In this document: positions 26,340 to 35,845 of the stretch, in pieces
Layout of the letters: every line of letters begins with the position of its first letter
Numbering within the stretch: the first letter of the stretch is position 1
Origin: Anaerolineales bacterium
GTDB taxonomy: Bacteria > Chloroflexota > Anaerolineae > Anaerolineales > Villigracilaceae
Direction of reading: 5' to 3'
Assembly: GCA_013140605.1 (NCBI GenBank)
Contig: JABFSL010000007.1
Location: 1 to 64,000, forward strand
Length of the DNA: 64,000 nt
The notes under the pieces: model-generated
Database searches by the model: none
Seen by the model: the letters and a program-made list of their open reading frames with translations, nothing else
What the model was told of the DNA's origin: nothing
Made by a program: the position numbers and the translations under genes

Positions 26340-26930
26340 CTTTTACAAAATATTGCGCCATGTAATCTTTGGCATGTTGATCAGCGACGGACGGATGACC
26401 ATGTTGGAAATATCACACTGGACAGAAATAGGAGGAAGTTACCATATCATCCAACGCTTGTATCATACGCCATGGATCTGGCTGCAAATCCAGTGAATAA
26501 TTTTTACAAACCAGTTACAGAAACCAGGGTATAAATACATTGTCGCAGGAGATGAAATGGTATTTGGCAAAGCAAGGAAAGAGACATATGGGATTGGGCG
26601 TTTCTTTTCGAGTTTGCAAAACCGTGCCATTCCTGGTTTATCGTTCTTTACGTTTTCTATGATTGACGTCAAAGAGCGGCAATCGTATCCAATTCAAGTA
26701 GTTCAAATGATCAAAGAGAAAGAAGATAAAACCAAGAAGGAAAAAGAAAAATCATCTGAAGCAAAAAAACGCCCAGTAGTTCGTCCGAAAGGTAATCGGA
26801 ATAAACGAACTGAAAACCCGACGCTGATCCTGAGTTATTGCGGGTTCAGCCTGTTTTACAGGCATCTTTGGCGATTTTGAAAGGCGTTTTAGATGTACAT
26901 TATTTGGTGATGGATGGTCATTTTTGGAAT
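26340..26930 (+). pseudogene. degraded transposase remnant, frameshifted and 3'-truncated
   Basis: VAGDEMVFGKARKETYGIGRFFSSLQNRAIPGLSFFTFSMIDVKERQSYPIQVVQM, later frame ADPELLRVQPVLQASLAILKGVLDVHYLVMDGHF; several frames needed. Confidence 0.65.
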
Positions 26931-27008
26931 CCCACCTGCGGATTTGGAGAATAAAAGAAAAAGTCATCCAGGTTTTCTAAAACTCGGATGACTTTTTGAG
27001 TTGCTGGT

Positions 27009-29039
27009 TTACTCGTCCCTAACCTCTATCAAAACAGCGCGGACAATGCGCCGGAATCGATAGCTATTGTTTTTCTCGTTATACCCCTGACAGGTTATCA
27101 GCGTCAGAAACGAATTATCTTCCAGGTGCTGAAGGGCATAATCGGTGGTTCCAGGTCTCACCAGCAGCGTTTTGCGGATTTCGAAAATATATTGCCCGCC
27201 ATATAAGTGGATGATGATTTGGTCACCATATTTGAGGCTCTTGAGATTCGCAAACGGACCCGGCAAGCCGCTGGCATTGTAGACGTGACCAGTGATCACA
27301 GAGTTGCCATCCCAGCTGGGGAATGCAGTTCCGTTGAGCCAGCCGGTGTCATTGCCAAGCCAGTCTACATCCCAAGTGTTGTTGAGTTTGGGTACGCCGA
27401 CGATATTGGCTTTGACATTGAGTGCGGGAATCTCCATCCAGATGTCGTCCAGTTTCATATAGGCGATATTGGAAGGCTGTGCTGACAGAGAGGTAATACG
27501 ATTCGGGGCAAAGCCGGTATCGGGTAGTGATAAGGAACCGGGTGTTACTACGAAACCAAAGATGTAATCGAATGCACCATTATTGAGCGGAGTAAGCGCA
27601 ATATCTACAATTGAAGTGGTTCCGCATACGAACAAGCGATACTTGCCGGGGGGCAGTGCGCTAGCCAACGTGACTCTTGATGTAAAAGTACCCGAATCGT
27701 AGATCACACTTGTGACTGTGATCCGTATATCATCAGCTACAACCCCTCCCGAACAGGACGCAGTCTCAACGAGACTATTTGCTCCTGTATTGACGAGGAG
27801 ATAGTTATTCGGATTGGTAACATCATCCTTGTTGGTGTTGCCTGCGGGATTATTCACGGCTTCGCTGAACGTAACAGTGAATGTGGCTGGACCTGTCCCT
27901 ACATTACTGGCAAGCAGGCTGGTCGAAACGACCGTGGGAGGGGTATTATCTTCAACAAATTTCCACAACTCGCTGCCTGTGCCATCATTACCGTCGGCGT
28001 TGAAGTAGAGCGCTCCATTATAAGCAGCTAAAAATGCAGGCACTGAACCGTTTGGCCCACTATAGAGATCAGTCACCCGCGAGGCGGTGTTGGTGGCGCT
28101 ATCGTACTTCCATAACTCATGACCTGCGCCATCATTGGCATTGGCTTGGAAATACAGCGCTCCGTTGTAGACAGCCAAAAATTTGGGGGCGTCGGTCCAC
28201 CAATCGAAGATATTGGTAACTCGCGAGGCAGTATTAGTGGCACTGTCATACTTCCACAATTCGGTGCCCTCGCCATCTTGCCCATCGGCGCTGAAATAGA
28301 GCTCTCCGTTATAGACAGTTAAGTAATCGGGGGTTGAACCGATTGGTCCGCTTGCGATGTCGGCGGCTCGCGAGGCAGTGTTCGTCGTGCTGTCATACTT
28401 CCACAACTCAGGGCCTGCGCCATCGTTACCAGTGGCGTGGAAATACAACGCTCCGTTGTAGACGGCTAAGAATGAAGGTCCTGGTCCACTGTAGATATTA
28501 GTAACGCGTGAGGCTGTATTGGTCGTGCCATCGTACTTCCATAGCTCATAGCCCGCGCCATCATTACCATTCGCGGTGAAGTAGAGTGCTCCATTGTAGA
28601 CGGCTAAATCTCTTGGATTCCGCTGCGGCGGAAAAACCGCACTAAAGATGTTGGTAACCCGTGAGGCGGTGTTGGTCGTGCTGTCATATTTCCACAACTG
28701 CTGGCCCGCGCCATCGTTACCATTGGCGCTGAAGTAGAGCGCTCCGTTGTATACGGCTGAATATGAGGGGGCTAAGGAGAAGAAATTAGTTACCCGTGAG
28801 GTAGTGTTGGTGGCACTGTCGTGCTTCCACAATTGGTTGCCTGTGCCATCACTGCCCAAGGCCTTGAAATAAAGAGCTCCGTTGTAGGCGGTTAAGGATT
28901 CGGGCGATGAGCTATTTGCTCCGCTGTAGATATCAGCAACCCGTGTGAGGAGAGTATCAGCACCTGCAGGCCGGATGAAGAATCCAGCCAGTACGCCTAT
29001 GATCAAGAAGGTGTATAAAAACTGTTTCAGGGATTTCAT
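27009..29039 (-). CDS. secreted ELWxxDGT-repeat protein with LPDTGF motif and C-terminal sortase-like domain
   Basis: Repeats AVYNGALYFxANGNDGAGxELWKYDSxTNTASRVTNI; SLPDTGFAP; TGHVYNASG, TLITCQGY, RRIVRA. Confidence 0.85.
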   Translation of the reverse strand: MKSLKQFLYTFLIIGVLAGFFIRPAGADTLLTRVADIYSGANSSSPESLTAYNGALYFKALGSDGTGNQLWKHDSATNTTSRVTNFFSLAPSYSAVYNGALYFSANGNDGAGQQLWKYDSTTNTASRVTNIFSAVFPPQRNPRDLAVYNGALYFTANGNDGAGYELWKYDGTTNTASRVTNIYSGPGPSFLAVYNGALYFHATGNDGAGPELWKYDSTTNTASRAADIASGPIGSTPDYLTVYNGELYFSADGQDGEGTELWKYDSATNTASRVTNIFDWWTDAPKFLAVYNGALYFQANANDGAGHELWKYDSATNTASRVTDLYSGPNGSVPAFLAAYNGALYFNADGNDGTGSELWKFVEDNTPPTVVSTSLLASNVGTGPATFTVTFSEAVNNPAGNTNKDDVTNPNNYLLVNTGANSLVETASCSGGVVADDIRITVTSVIYDSGTFTSRVTLASALPPGKYRLFVCGTTSIVDIALTPLNNGAFDYIFGFVVTPGSLSLPDTGFAPNRITSLSAQPSNIAYMKLDDIWMEIPALNVKANIVGVPKLNNTWDVDWLGNDTGWLNGTAFPSWDGNSVITGHVYNASGLPGPFANLKSLKYGDQIIIHLYGGQYIFEIRKTLLVRPGTTDYALQHLEDNSFLTLITCQGYNEKNNSYRFRRIVRAVLIEVRDE

Positions 29040-29374
29040 AATTTATTCTCCGCTTTTCAGGAGGATGTGGTATTCATGGGCGCTAGTGGTCCGTGACAGA
29101 ACTCTCGGTAACCACTTACCCAAAATCACAGCATCCAGGAAAAGTCAGGATGCGTCATGGTTGCGTGATCAGGAATGGGTAACCTTCAATGTTATTTGCA
29201 TAGAATAGCATTAATCAATGGGTGGGTCAACTAATGAAAGTAACAGACCTGCGAGCCAACTGACTTAAAGGTCTGTTTTCATGTCCACTGGTTTACTTTC
29301 TTACTTTCCTAAATTCTTAAAGAAAAAGTCATCTAGGTTTTCTAAAAACTCGGATGACTTTTTGAATTGCTGGT

Positions 29375-31486
29375 TTACTCGTCCCTAACCTCTATCAAAA
29401 CAGCGCGGACAATGCGCCGGAATCGATAGCTATTGTTTTTCTCGTTATACCCCTGACAGGTTATCAGCGTCAGAAACGAATTATCTTCCAGGTGCTGAAG
29501 GGCATAATCGGTGGTTCCAGGTCTCACCAGCAGCGTTTTGCGGATTTCGAAAATATATTGCCCGCCATATAAGTGGATGATGATTTGGTCACCATATTTG
29601 AGGCTCTTGAGATTCGCAAACGGACCCGGCAAGCCGCTGGCATTGTAGACGTGACCAGTGATCACAGAGTTGCCATCCCAGCTGGGGAATGCAGTTCCGT
29701 TGAGCCAGCCGGTGTCATTGCCAAGCCAGTCTACATCCCAAGTGTTGTTGAGTTTGGGTACGCCGACGATATTGGCTTTGACATTGAGTGCGGGAATCTC
29801 CATCCAGATGTCGTCCAGTTTCATATAGGCGATATTGGAAGGCTGTGCTGACAGAGAGGTAATACGATTCGGGGCAAAGCCGGTATCGGGTAGTGATAAG
29901 GAACCGGGTGTTACTACGAAACCAAAGATGTAATCGAATGCACCATTATTGAGCGGAGTAAGCGCAATATCTACAATTGAAGTGGTTCCGCATACGAACA
30001 AGCGATACTTGCCGGGGGGCAGTGCGCTAGCCAACGTGACTCTTGATGTAAAAGTACCCGAATCGTAGATCACACTTGTGACTGTGATCCGTATATCATC
30101 AGCTACAACCCCTCCCGAACAGGACGCAGTCTCAACGAGACTATTTGCTCCTGTATTGACGAGGAGATAGTTATTCGGATTGGTAACATCATCCTTGTTG
30201 GTGTTGCCTGCGGGATTATTCACGGCTTCGCTGAACGTAACAGTGAATGTGGCTGGACCTGTCCCTACATTACTGGCAAGCAGGCTGGTCGAAACGACCG
30301 TGGGAGCAACTGTATTGCAGGTGTTGAGTAGGATGGAAATATTATTGCTATTATGGTTTGCCGTCGCCAGATCCAGTTTTCCATCACCGTTGAAATCGCC
30401 CACCGCGACGGAGAGTGGGCTCGTTCCCACTCCAAAATTCGTTGCTGCACCGAAACTTCCCGCCCCGCTCCCTAATAGGACGGAAACATTATCGCCGTGG
30501 AGATTCGCTGTTACTAAATCCTGTTTGCCGTCGCCATTGAGATCGCCTACTACGATGGCTGCTGGGCCTATGCCCACCCCAAAATATGTCGCTGTGCCGA
30601 AACTTCCTGTTCCGTTTCCCAATAGAATTGCAACACTGTCAGCATGATTGTTTGCCGTCAAATCCTGTTTACCATCGCCGTTGAAATCGCCCACTGCCAC
30701 AAAGAATGGGAAGTTTGCCGCCCCAAAATTTGTTGATGGGCCAAAGCTCCCTGTTCCATCTCCCAATAGGATGGATATATTATTCATACCACCGTTTGTC
30801 GCTGTCAAATCTTGTCTGCCGTCACCATTGAAATCGCCTATCGCGATAGAGGACGGGTTAAGCCCAGCTCCAAAATTCATTGCCGCGCTGAAACCCCCGG
30901 TTCCATCTCCCAATAAGATGGAGATATTATTGCTGGTACTGTTAGCTGTTGCCAAGTCTTGCATGCCATCGCTGTTGAAATCGCCTGCCACGATGTCATA
31001 TGGTCCCAGTCCTATTCCAAAATTTGTTGCAGCACTGAAACTTCCGGTTCCGTTCCCCAACAGGACAGAGACATTATTACTTAGGAAATTTGATGTTGCC
31101 ACGTCTTGCATGCCATCGTTGTTGAAATCGCCGGTCGCGATGGAGGATGGGAAGGTTGCTACTCCAAAATTAGTTGCCGCACCAAAACTCCCTGCTCCAT
31201 TTCCCAATAGGATGGATACTGTATGGCTTTGGTAATTTGCTGTTGCCAAATCCTGGCTACCATCGCCATTGAAATCGCTCACCGTGACAGAGTATGGGTA
31301 TATCCCCACCCCAAAATTCTTCGCTGCACCAAAGGCAACAGAACTGCACGCGACCAAAGAGTTTCCAATAGCGAAGGATGTATAGTTTATGAGCGCAGAC
31401 ACGGGAGTGATCTGAACCATGCTTAGTACTAGCATCAAAAGAAAAATTGAGTTTAAAATTATCTTAAGTCTACAAGGTGGCATCAT
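29375..31486 (-). CDS. secreted FG-GAP/VCBS-repeat protein with LPDTGF motif and C-terminal sortase-like domain
   Basis: Repeats VGDFNGDGKQDLATAN..NNISILLGNGTGSFGAATNFGVG; start trimmed to ATG 31486 after GGAGG; C-terminal half identical to 27009..29039 product. Confidence 0.85.
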   Translation of the reverse strand: MMPPCRLKIILNSIFLLMLVLSMVQITPVSALINYTSFAIGNSLVACSSVAFGAAKNFGVGIYPYSVTVSDFNGDGSQDLATANYQSHTVSILLGNGAGSFGAATNFGVATFPSSIATGDFNNDGMQDVATSNFLSNNVSVLLGNGTGSFSAATNFGIGLGPYDIVAGDFNSDGMQDLATANSTSNNISILLGDGTGGFSAAMNFGAGLNPSSIAIGDFNGDGRQDLTATNGGMNNISILLGDGTGSFGPSTNFGAANFPFFVAVGDFNGDGKQDLTANNHADSVAILLGNGTGSFGTATYFGVGIGPAAIVVGDLNGDGKQDLVTANLHGDNVSVLLGSGAGSFGAATNFGVGTSPLSVAVGDFNGDGKLDLATANHNSNNISILLNTCNTVAPTVVSTSLLASNVGTGPATFTVTFSEAVNNPAGNTNKDDVTNPNNYLLVNTGANSLVETASCSGGVVADDIRITVTSVIYDSGTFTSRVTLASALPPGKYRLFVCGTTSIVDIALTPLNNGAFDYIFGFVVTPGSLSLPDTGFAPNRITSLSAQPSNIAYMKLDDIWMEIPALNVKANIVGVPKLNNTWDVDWLGNDTGWLNGTAFPSWDGNSVITGHVYNASGLPGPFANLKSLKYGDQIIIHLYGGQYIFEIRKTLLVRPGTTDYALQHLEDNSFLTLITCQGYNEKNNSYRFRRIVRAVLIEVRDE

Positions 31487-31671
31487 ACAATTTCCTCCAA
31501 TTGATTCCGCTGACTTTAACAAAACCACTTGTTGAGGGAATGTATCCATGAGTAATCTCCTTAGTCGCGCAGAAGATTAGCATTAATCAGCATGTAAGTC
31601 AACTAACGAAAATAACAGACCTTTAAGTCAACTTTCTTAAAGGTCTGTTTTGTGTTTATGTGTGTATTTAT

Positions 31672-32685
31672 CTACTTCCCCATTTTCTTCTTCATGGCCT
31701 CTGTCAACGCAGGGACAATTTGGAACAAGTCACCAACCACGCCATAGCGCGCCTGCTTGAAAACGGGTGCATCCGCGTCTTTGTTGATAGCCACGATGAC
31801 TTTGGCGTTTCGCATGCCCACAAGATGCTGGATCGCGCCAGAGATGCCGCAGGCGATGTACAGATCGGGAGTGACAACTTTGCCTGTCTGCCCGACTTGA
31901 TGGGCGTAGGTGATGTAGCCGCCATCTACAGCCGCGCGGGATGCGCCGACTGCGCCACCTAGTAAAGTTGCGAGATCGGTGATGAGCGCGAAGCCTTGCT
32001 GGGCGCGCCAGATCTCGGCTTGTTTTTCATCCATGCCCGCGGGCGGAGTTAAGGATGGGTTATTTGAGACGCCACGCCCGCCAGAGACGATCACAGCCGC
32101 ATCGCCGAGGTTTACTGCGCTTTCAGCGGCAGAATAGCCTTGCACGGTTGAGAGTGCATCGGTCTTGGCATCACCTTTTGTGAGCGTGCCTGTCTTGCCA
32201 GCTTCACGTGCGGGCTTCGGGAAAACACGTCCGCGAATGGTGGCCATGACGGGTTTGCCAGAGCAGACAGTTTTCTCCAACAACTTGCCTTCGTAAATAG
32301 GGCGGGTTGCAATAACTTGATCGCCATTCATTTCAAAACCTGTGATATCGGTTAACACGCCTGTGTTTAAGTCCACGGCGGACATGGCGGCCAACTCACG
32401 GGTTCGAGCTGTCGTCGGAAACAGGATCAGGTCCGGGGTCGAAGAAGAAGCGAGCGCCGATAACGTTGAAGCATACGGTTCAGCGCGATAATCTGTCAGT
32501 GCTGCATCATCCACGACGATGACTTCATCGGCGCCATATTCAAAAGCGGCTTTTGTGATTTCATCTGTGCCTGCGCCAAAGACCACGGCCACGGCTGTGC
32601 CATATTTTTTCGCGAGGCCAATCGCCTCCCATGAAGCAGGCTGAACCTCACCTTTGAAATGATCAATGTAAACAAAAGTTTTCAT
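31672..32685 (-). CDS. etfA: electron transfer flavoprotein alpha subunit
   Basis: [74 protein letters not shown]. Confidence 0.93.
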   Translation of the reverse strand: MKTFVYIDHFKGEVQPASWEAIGLAKKYGTAVAVVFGAGTDEITKAAFEYGADEVIVVDDAALTDYRAEPYASTLSALASSSTPDLILFPTTARTRELAAMSAVDLNTGVLTDITGFEMNGDQVIATRPIYEGKLLEKTVCSGKPVMATIRGRVFPKPAREAGKTGTLTKGDAKTDALSTVQGYSAAESAVNLGDAAVIVSGGRGVSNNPSLTPPAGMDEKQAEIWRAQQGFALITDLATLLGGAVGASRAAVDGGYITYAHQVGQTGKVVTPDLYIACGISGAIQHLVGMRNAKVIVAINKDADAPVFKQARYGVVGDLFQIVPALTEAMKKKMGK

Positions 32686-33452
32686 AGCACTTTCTCCGCG
32701 AGAATTTTGTCGGCGAGTTTGTCGGCGATCTCGGCGGCGCTGTCGCCTGTGATCATCTCAACTTCTTTTTCCTGCGCGGGCGGGTTCATCAACTCGCTGC
32801 GCGTGATAACGGGCGCGGGCGCGGCGGTGCTGAGATCTGCCAGCGACCAAACGGGGATGGTTGCCTTCGACGCTTTGCGAATGCCCATGAACGACGGGTA
32901 GCGCGGTTCGCCGATGCTTTGGACAACGCTCAACACGACGGGCATTTTCGCGCTGACGGTTTGCCGGCCTTCTTCGAGGACTCGTTCAACGGTCACGCTT
33001 CCACCGTCGACTTTGATCTGGCCTGCCAACCCAAGCATCGGCCACCCGATAATGCGGGCGGTCTGCGCGGGGGTGAGACCTGCGCCATTGTCGAGGGTCT
33101 GACGGCCAAAGATGACCATATCCGCGCCGCCGATCTTGTTGATTGCGGCTGCCAGCACGCGAGCCGCGCCAACAGTATCAAGATCGTTAAGCGCCGCGTC
33201 AGAGACGAGCACTGCGTCATCCGCGCCCATGGCGAGCGCATGCTTGAGCGCATCCCTGGCTGATTCGCCGCCGACGCACAAGGCTGTCACGGTGCCGCCT
33301 GAAGCTTCCTTCTGCTGAAGCGCGCCTTCGACCGCGTACTCGTCGAACGGGTTGATGACCAACGGCGCGTCCCCCCAAGAGACCTGCCCGCCCTCGGCTT
33401 TGACTTTCGCCTCCGAGTCGGGTACTTGCTTGATACATGCGATGATTTTCAA
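32682..33452 (-). CDS. etfB: electron transfer flavoprotein beta subunit
   Basis: KIIACIKQVPDSEAKVK; TTG start at 33452 after AAGGAG; overlaps etfA by 4 bp. Confidence 0.92.
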   Translation of the reverse strand: MKIIACIKQVPDSEAKVKAEGGQVSWGDAPLVINPFDEYAVEGALQQKEASGGTVTALCVGGESARDALKHALAMGADDAVLVSDAALNDLDTVGAARVLAAAINKIGGADMVIFGRQTLDNGAGLTPAQTARIIGWPMLGLAGQIKVDGGSVTVERVLEEGRQTVSAKMPVVLSVVQSIGEPRYPSFMGIRKASKATIPVWSLADLSTAAPAPVITRSELMNPPAQEKEVEMITGDSAAEIADKLADKILAEKVL

Positions 33453-33480
33453 TGTGGTGCTCCTTGTGAGGTTAATATTT

Positions 33481-33768
33481 TTACTGACCAAAAATAAAAG
33501 CATAAATTAATAAGCAGTCAACAGCCAACAAAATAAGAGTATTGAATGTGCCTAATGCTCTTCCTTGAAAAGCCCATGCCTTCTTATTTTTGATTAGGTT
33601 TTCTGCATAACTTCTAAATGGATATTTCGGATGTAGATTTTTAATTCTATTTTGGTTTCGCTTATGATGATTGTCAATATCAAACCAGAATCTATATAAA
33701 TTATATAGGGATAACATTGTTACAGAAGAAGCGGCAATTACGAGGAGTAAGGGAGGTTTCATTAGCAT
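33481..33768 (-). CDS. small two-TM hypothetical protein (paralog of 34347..34628)
   Basis: 95 aa; LYRFWFDIDNHHKRN...ENLIKNKKAW...LLAVDCLLIYAFIFGQ. Confidence 0.5.
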   Translation of the reverse strand: MLMKPPLLLVIAASSVTMLSLYNLYRFWFDIDNHHKRNQNRIKNLHPKYPFRSYAENLIKNKKAWAFQGRALGTFNTLILLAVDCLLIYAFIFGQ

Positions 33769-33821
33769 TTTTTATTTACCATCAGATATAGATCTCATAA
33801 GTACCAAGACATCCGCGCTTC

Positions 33822-33919
33822 CGTCATTGCGAGGAGGGTGCTTTTCCCGACGAAGCAATCTCTTTTCCGTTGATGGAGATTGCTTCGGGCTAAGAACAAG
33901 AGCGCCCTCGCAATGACGG
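33822..33919. repeat. dispersed imperfect palindrome, family 1 copy A
   Basis: CGTCATTGCGAGG...GACGAAGCAATCTC..GAGATTGCTTCGGGC..CCCTCGCAATGACGG. Confidence 0.85.
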
Positions 33920-33929
33920 GAAAGGTTAT

Positions 33930-34229
33930 TTATACAAAAAACTCATCGTACAAATCTTTCCACTCAGGATTCTTGCTTTTAATCAAATCAATTTTCTTTT
34001 GTCTTGAACCGCCTTTGATCTGTTTCTCGCGGGCGATGGCTTCCTCCATTGTGGCGTACTCTTCGTAGTAAACCAGTTTTGTCACATGGTATTGGCTGGT
34101 AAAACCTGCTATTGTTTTCTCTTTGTGCTCGGTTATTCTTCTCGGTAAATTGCTGGTCACGCCTGTGTAAAGAACTTTGTTGTATTGGTTCGTCATAATG
34201 TAAATACAAGGGTGAAGTTGTCTTTTCAT
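33930..34229 (-). CDS. GIY-YIG nuclease superfamily protein
   Basis: CIYIMTNQYNKVLYTGVTSNLPRRITEHKEK...KLVYYEEYATMEEAIAREKQIKGGSRQKKIDLI; probable start ATG 34229. Confidence 0.85.
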   Translation of the reverse strand: MKRQLHPCIYIMTNQYNKVLYTGVTSNLPRRITEHKEKTIAGFTSQYHVTKLVYYEEYATMEEAIAREKQIKGGSRQKKIDLIKSKNPEWKDLYDEFFV

Positions 34230-34244
34230 TATATGTCTCTCTTC

Positions 34245-34342
34245 CATCATTGCGAGGAGCGAACGATAGTGAGCGACGAAGCAATCCCGTTTGCCCTGTT
34301 AGAGATTGCTTCGGGCGAAAGAACGTCGCCCTCGCAATGACG
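34245..34342. repeat. dispersed imperfect palindrome, family 1 copy B
   Basis: CATCATTGCGAGGAGCG...GACGAAGCAATCCC..GAGATTGCTTCGGGC..GCCCTCGCAATGACG. Confidence 0.85.
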
Positions 34343-34346
34343 AGAA

Positions 34347-34628
34347 TTATTGTATGAAAGCCATCACAACCAAAACATCCGCACCAAAAATTGCCACAAA
34401 CCCGATCACGCTGAAAATCTTTTGCTCCACTTCCCAGCGTTTTCTGTTTTCCAGACGCTTTAGGAAAAACTGCTTGAATGGCACAGGCGAGCGGAGGAGA
34501 CTGTTGTAAACATCTTGATAGTACGAGTCCGTTTTGAACCAGAGCTTGTAGGTGTTCGAGAGAAAGAGCAAGCTAAATAGCAGAAAGACGAGCACAAATC
34601 CGAATGAAGGTTGAGCGGCGTTGGTCAT
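34347..34628 (-). CDS. small two-TM hypothetical protein (paralog of 33481..33768)
   Basis: 93 aa; NTYKLWFKTDSYYQDVYN...KRLENRKRW...GADVLVVMAFIQ. Confidence 0.5.
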   Translation of the reverse strand: MTNAAQPSFGFVLVFLLFSLLFLSNTYKLWFKTDSYYQDVYNSLLRSPVPFKQFFLKRLENRKRWEVEQKIFSVIGFVAIFGADVLVVMAFIQ

Positions 34629-34915
34629 CGAAAGGAGGTAAAGCTGATGAGTTTCCCATCTTTCAGGTTGAGTTCACAGGCGTGGCCGTGAGTGGTATAT
34701 GCGGAAAATGTATTTCCATCCTCGTTTAGTTTTACGCGCGAAAAATAGGTGCTTATATCGGGCTTTTCGGCTTTCCAAATGATGTGTCCGTTTTGCTCAA
34801 TCAGGTATAAATTAGATTCATTGAGCGGGAATCCGCTTGAACTCTCCAGCACGATGGTCCCGACCGAGAGTTGGATCGTTTTTTCAATTTTCGTATAAAG
34901 CGCCTCGACAGCCAT
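34625..34915 (-). CDS. hypothetical protein
   Basis: 96 aa ORF, 4-bp overlap with 34347..34628. Confidence 0.5.
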   Translation of the reverse strand: MAVEALYTKIEKTIQLSVGTIVLESSSGFPLNESNLYLIEQNGHIIWKAEKPDISTYFSRVKLNEDGNTFSAYTTHGHACELNLKDGKLISFTSFR

Positions 34916-35032
34916 TTTTACCTATCCTTGTCATTCCTGCTCATGATAAGCAGGCCGCGTAAATTCCATGAATGTTTGGAATTATATCTCAAAACAATTC
35001 AACCTACCGCTCGGTAGGGAAGTTCGTGGCAA

Positions 35033-35070
35033 CAAAAAAGCCCGACGCTTTGTTGATTGCGTCGGGCTAG
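35033..35070. terminator. intrinsic terminator-like hairpin
   Basis: AAAAAAGCCCGACGC...GCGTCGGGCT, downstream of the minus-strand microORF 35090..35206. Confidence 0.6.
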
Positions 35071-35089
35071 GGGATGGGGTGGTCGTCTG

Positions 35090-35206
35090 TCATTTCTCTT
35101 CGACTCCCATGCTGCTCAGTTCGTCTGAGTCATACTGGGCCACGAACAAATTTGAGCCAGCCAGGGTAAAAAGAAAAATACAAGCGACTGCGGCGAATAC
35201 AAACAT
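35090..35206 (-). CDS. putative 38-aa membrane microprotein
   Basis: GAAAGGAGTTGCAT-ATG; MFVFAAVACIFLFTLAGSNLFVAQYDSDELSSMGVEEK; not in supplied ORF track. Confidence 0.5.
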   Translation of the reverse strand: MFVFAAVACIFLFTLAGSNLFVAQYDSDELSSMGVEEK

Positions 35207-35423
35207 ATGCAACTCCTTTCTTTATATATCTACTATAACAATCCTGGAAACAAAAAGATATTCCCCTATCGGTACTGTAATGAATTAACAATACAATTGT
35301 GAAAGGATTGGTAGGCAGACGATTAAAAATGTAAATTTGTTCCCGGATATTCAACGTTCATTTAAACTTCCCGATATTTGACAAAACACTCTTTTGAGAT
35401 AAAATACAACCCGCACAACTTAA

Positions 35424-35507
<84 letters not shown>

Positions 35508-35512
35508 CACGA

Positions 35513-35545
35513 TAATAGACCCGCATCATGCGGGTCTATTATTTT
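35513..35545 (+). terminator. terminator after tRNA-Leu
   Basis: AATAGACCCGCATCATGCGGGTCTATTATTTT. Confidence 0.8.
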
Positions 35546-35845
35546 ATTAAGTCACACCTTACGCAGTGTCGTTCTGAGCGAAGCGAAGAACCTCTGAGAT
35601 TATCGTAGAGACCCTCACCGCACTGGCGCGCGGCGCAAGTGTCGCTCCGCTCAGGGAATCACAGACAAGAGTGAAGTGATCCTATAAAAACAGCACTCTC
35701 CAACTCGTTAGTATAAGGGCTGGAGATGGTATAATTGCACTAACAAATAGAGTTCCCTTCATCTAATGCAGACACGAAGTTTTTCCCCATCTTCGTGTCT
35801 TTTTGTGCCATTTTGATGCAATTTTGACCACATTAAGGATATTTT

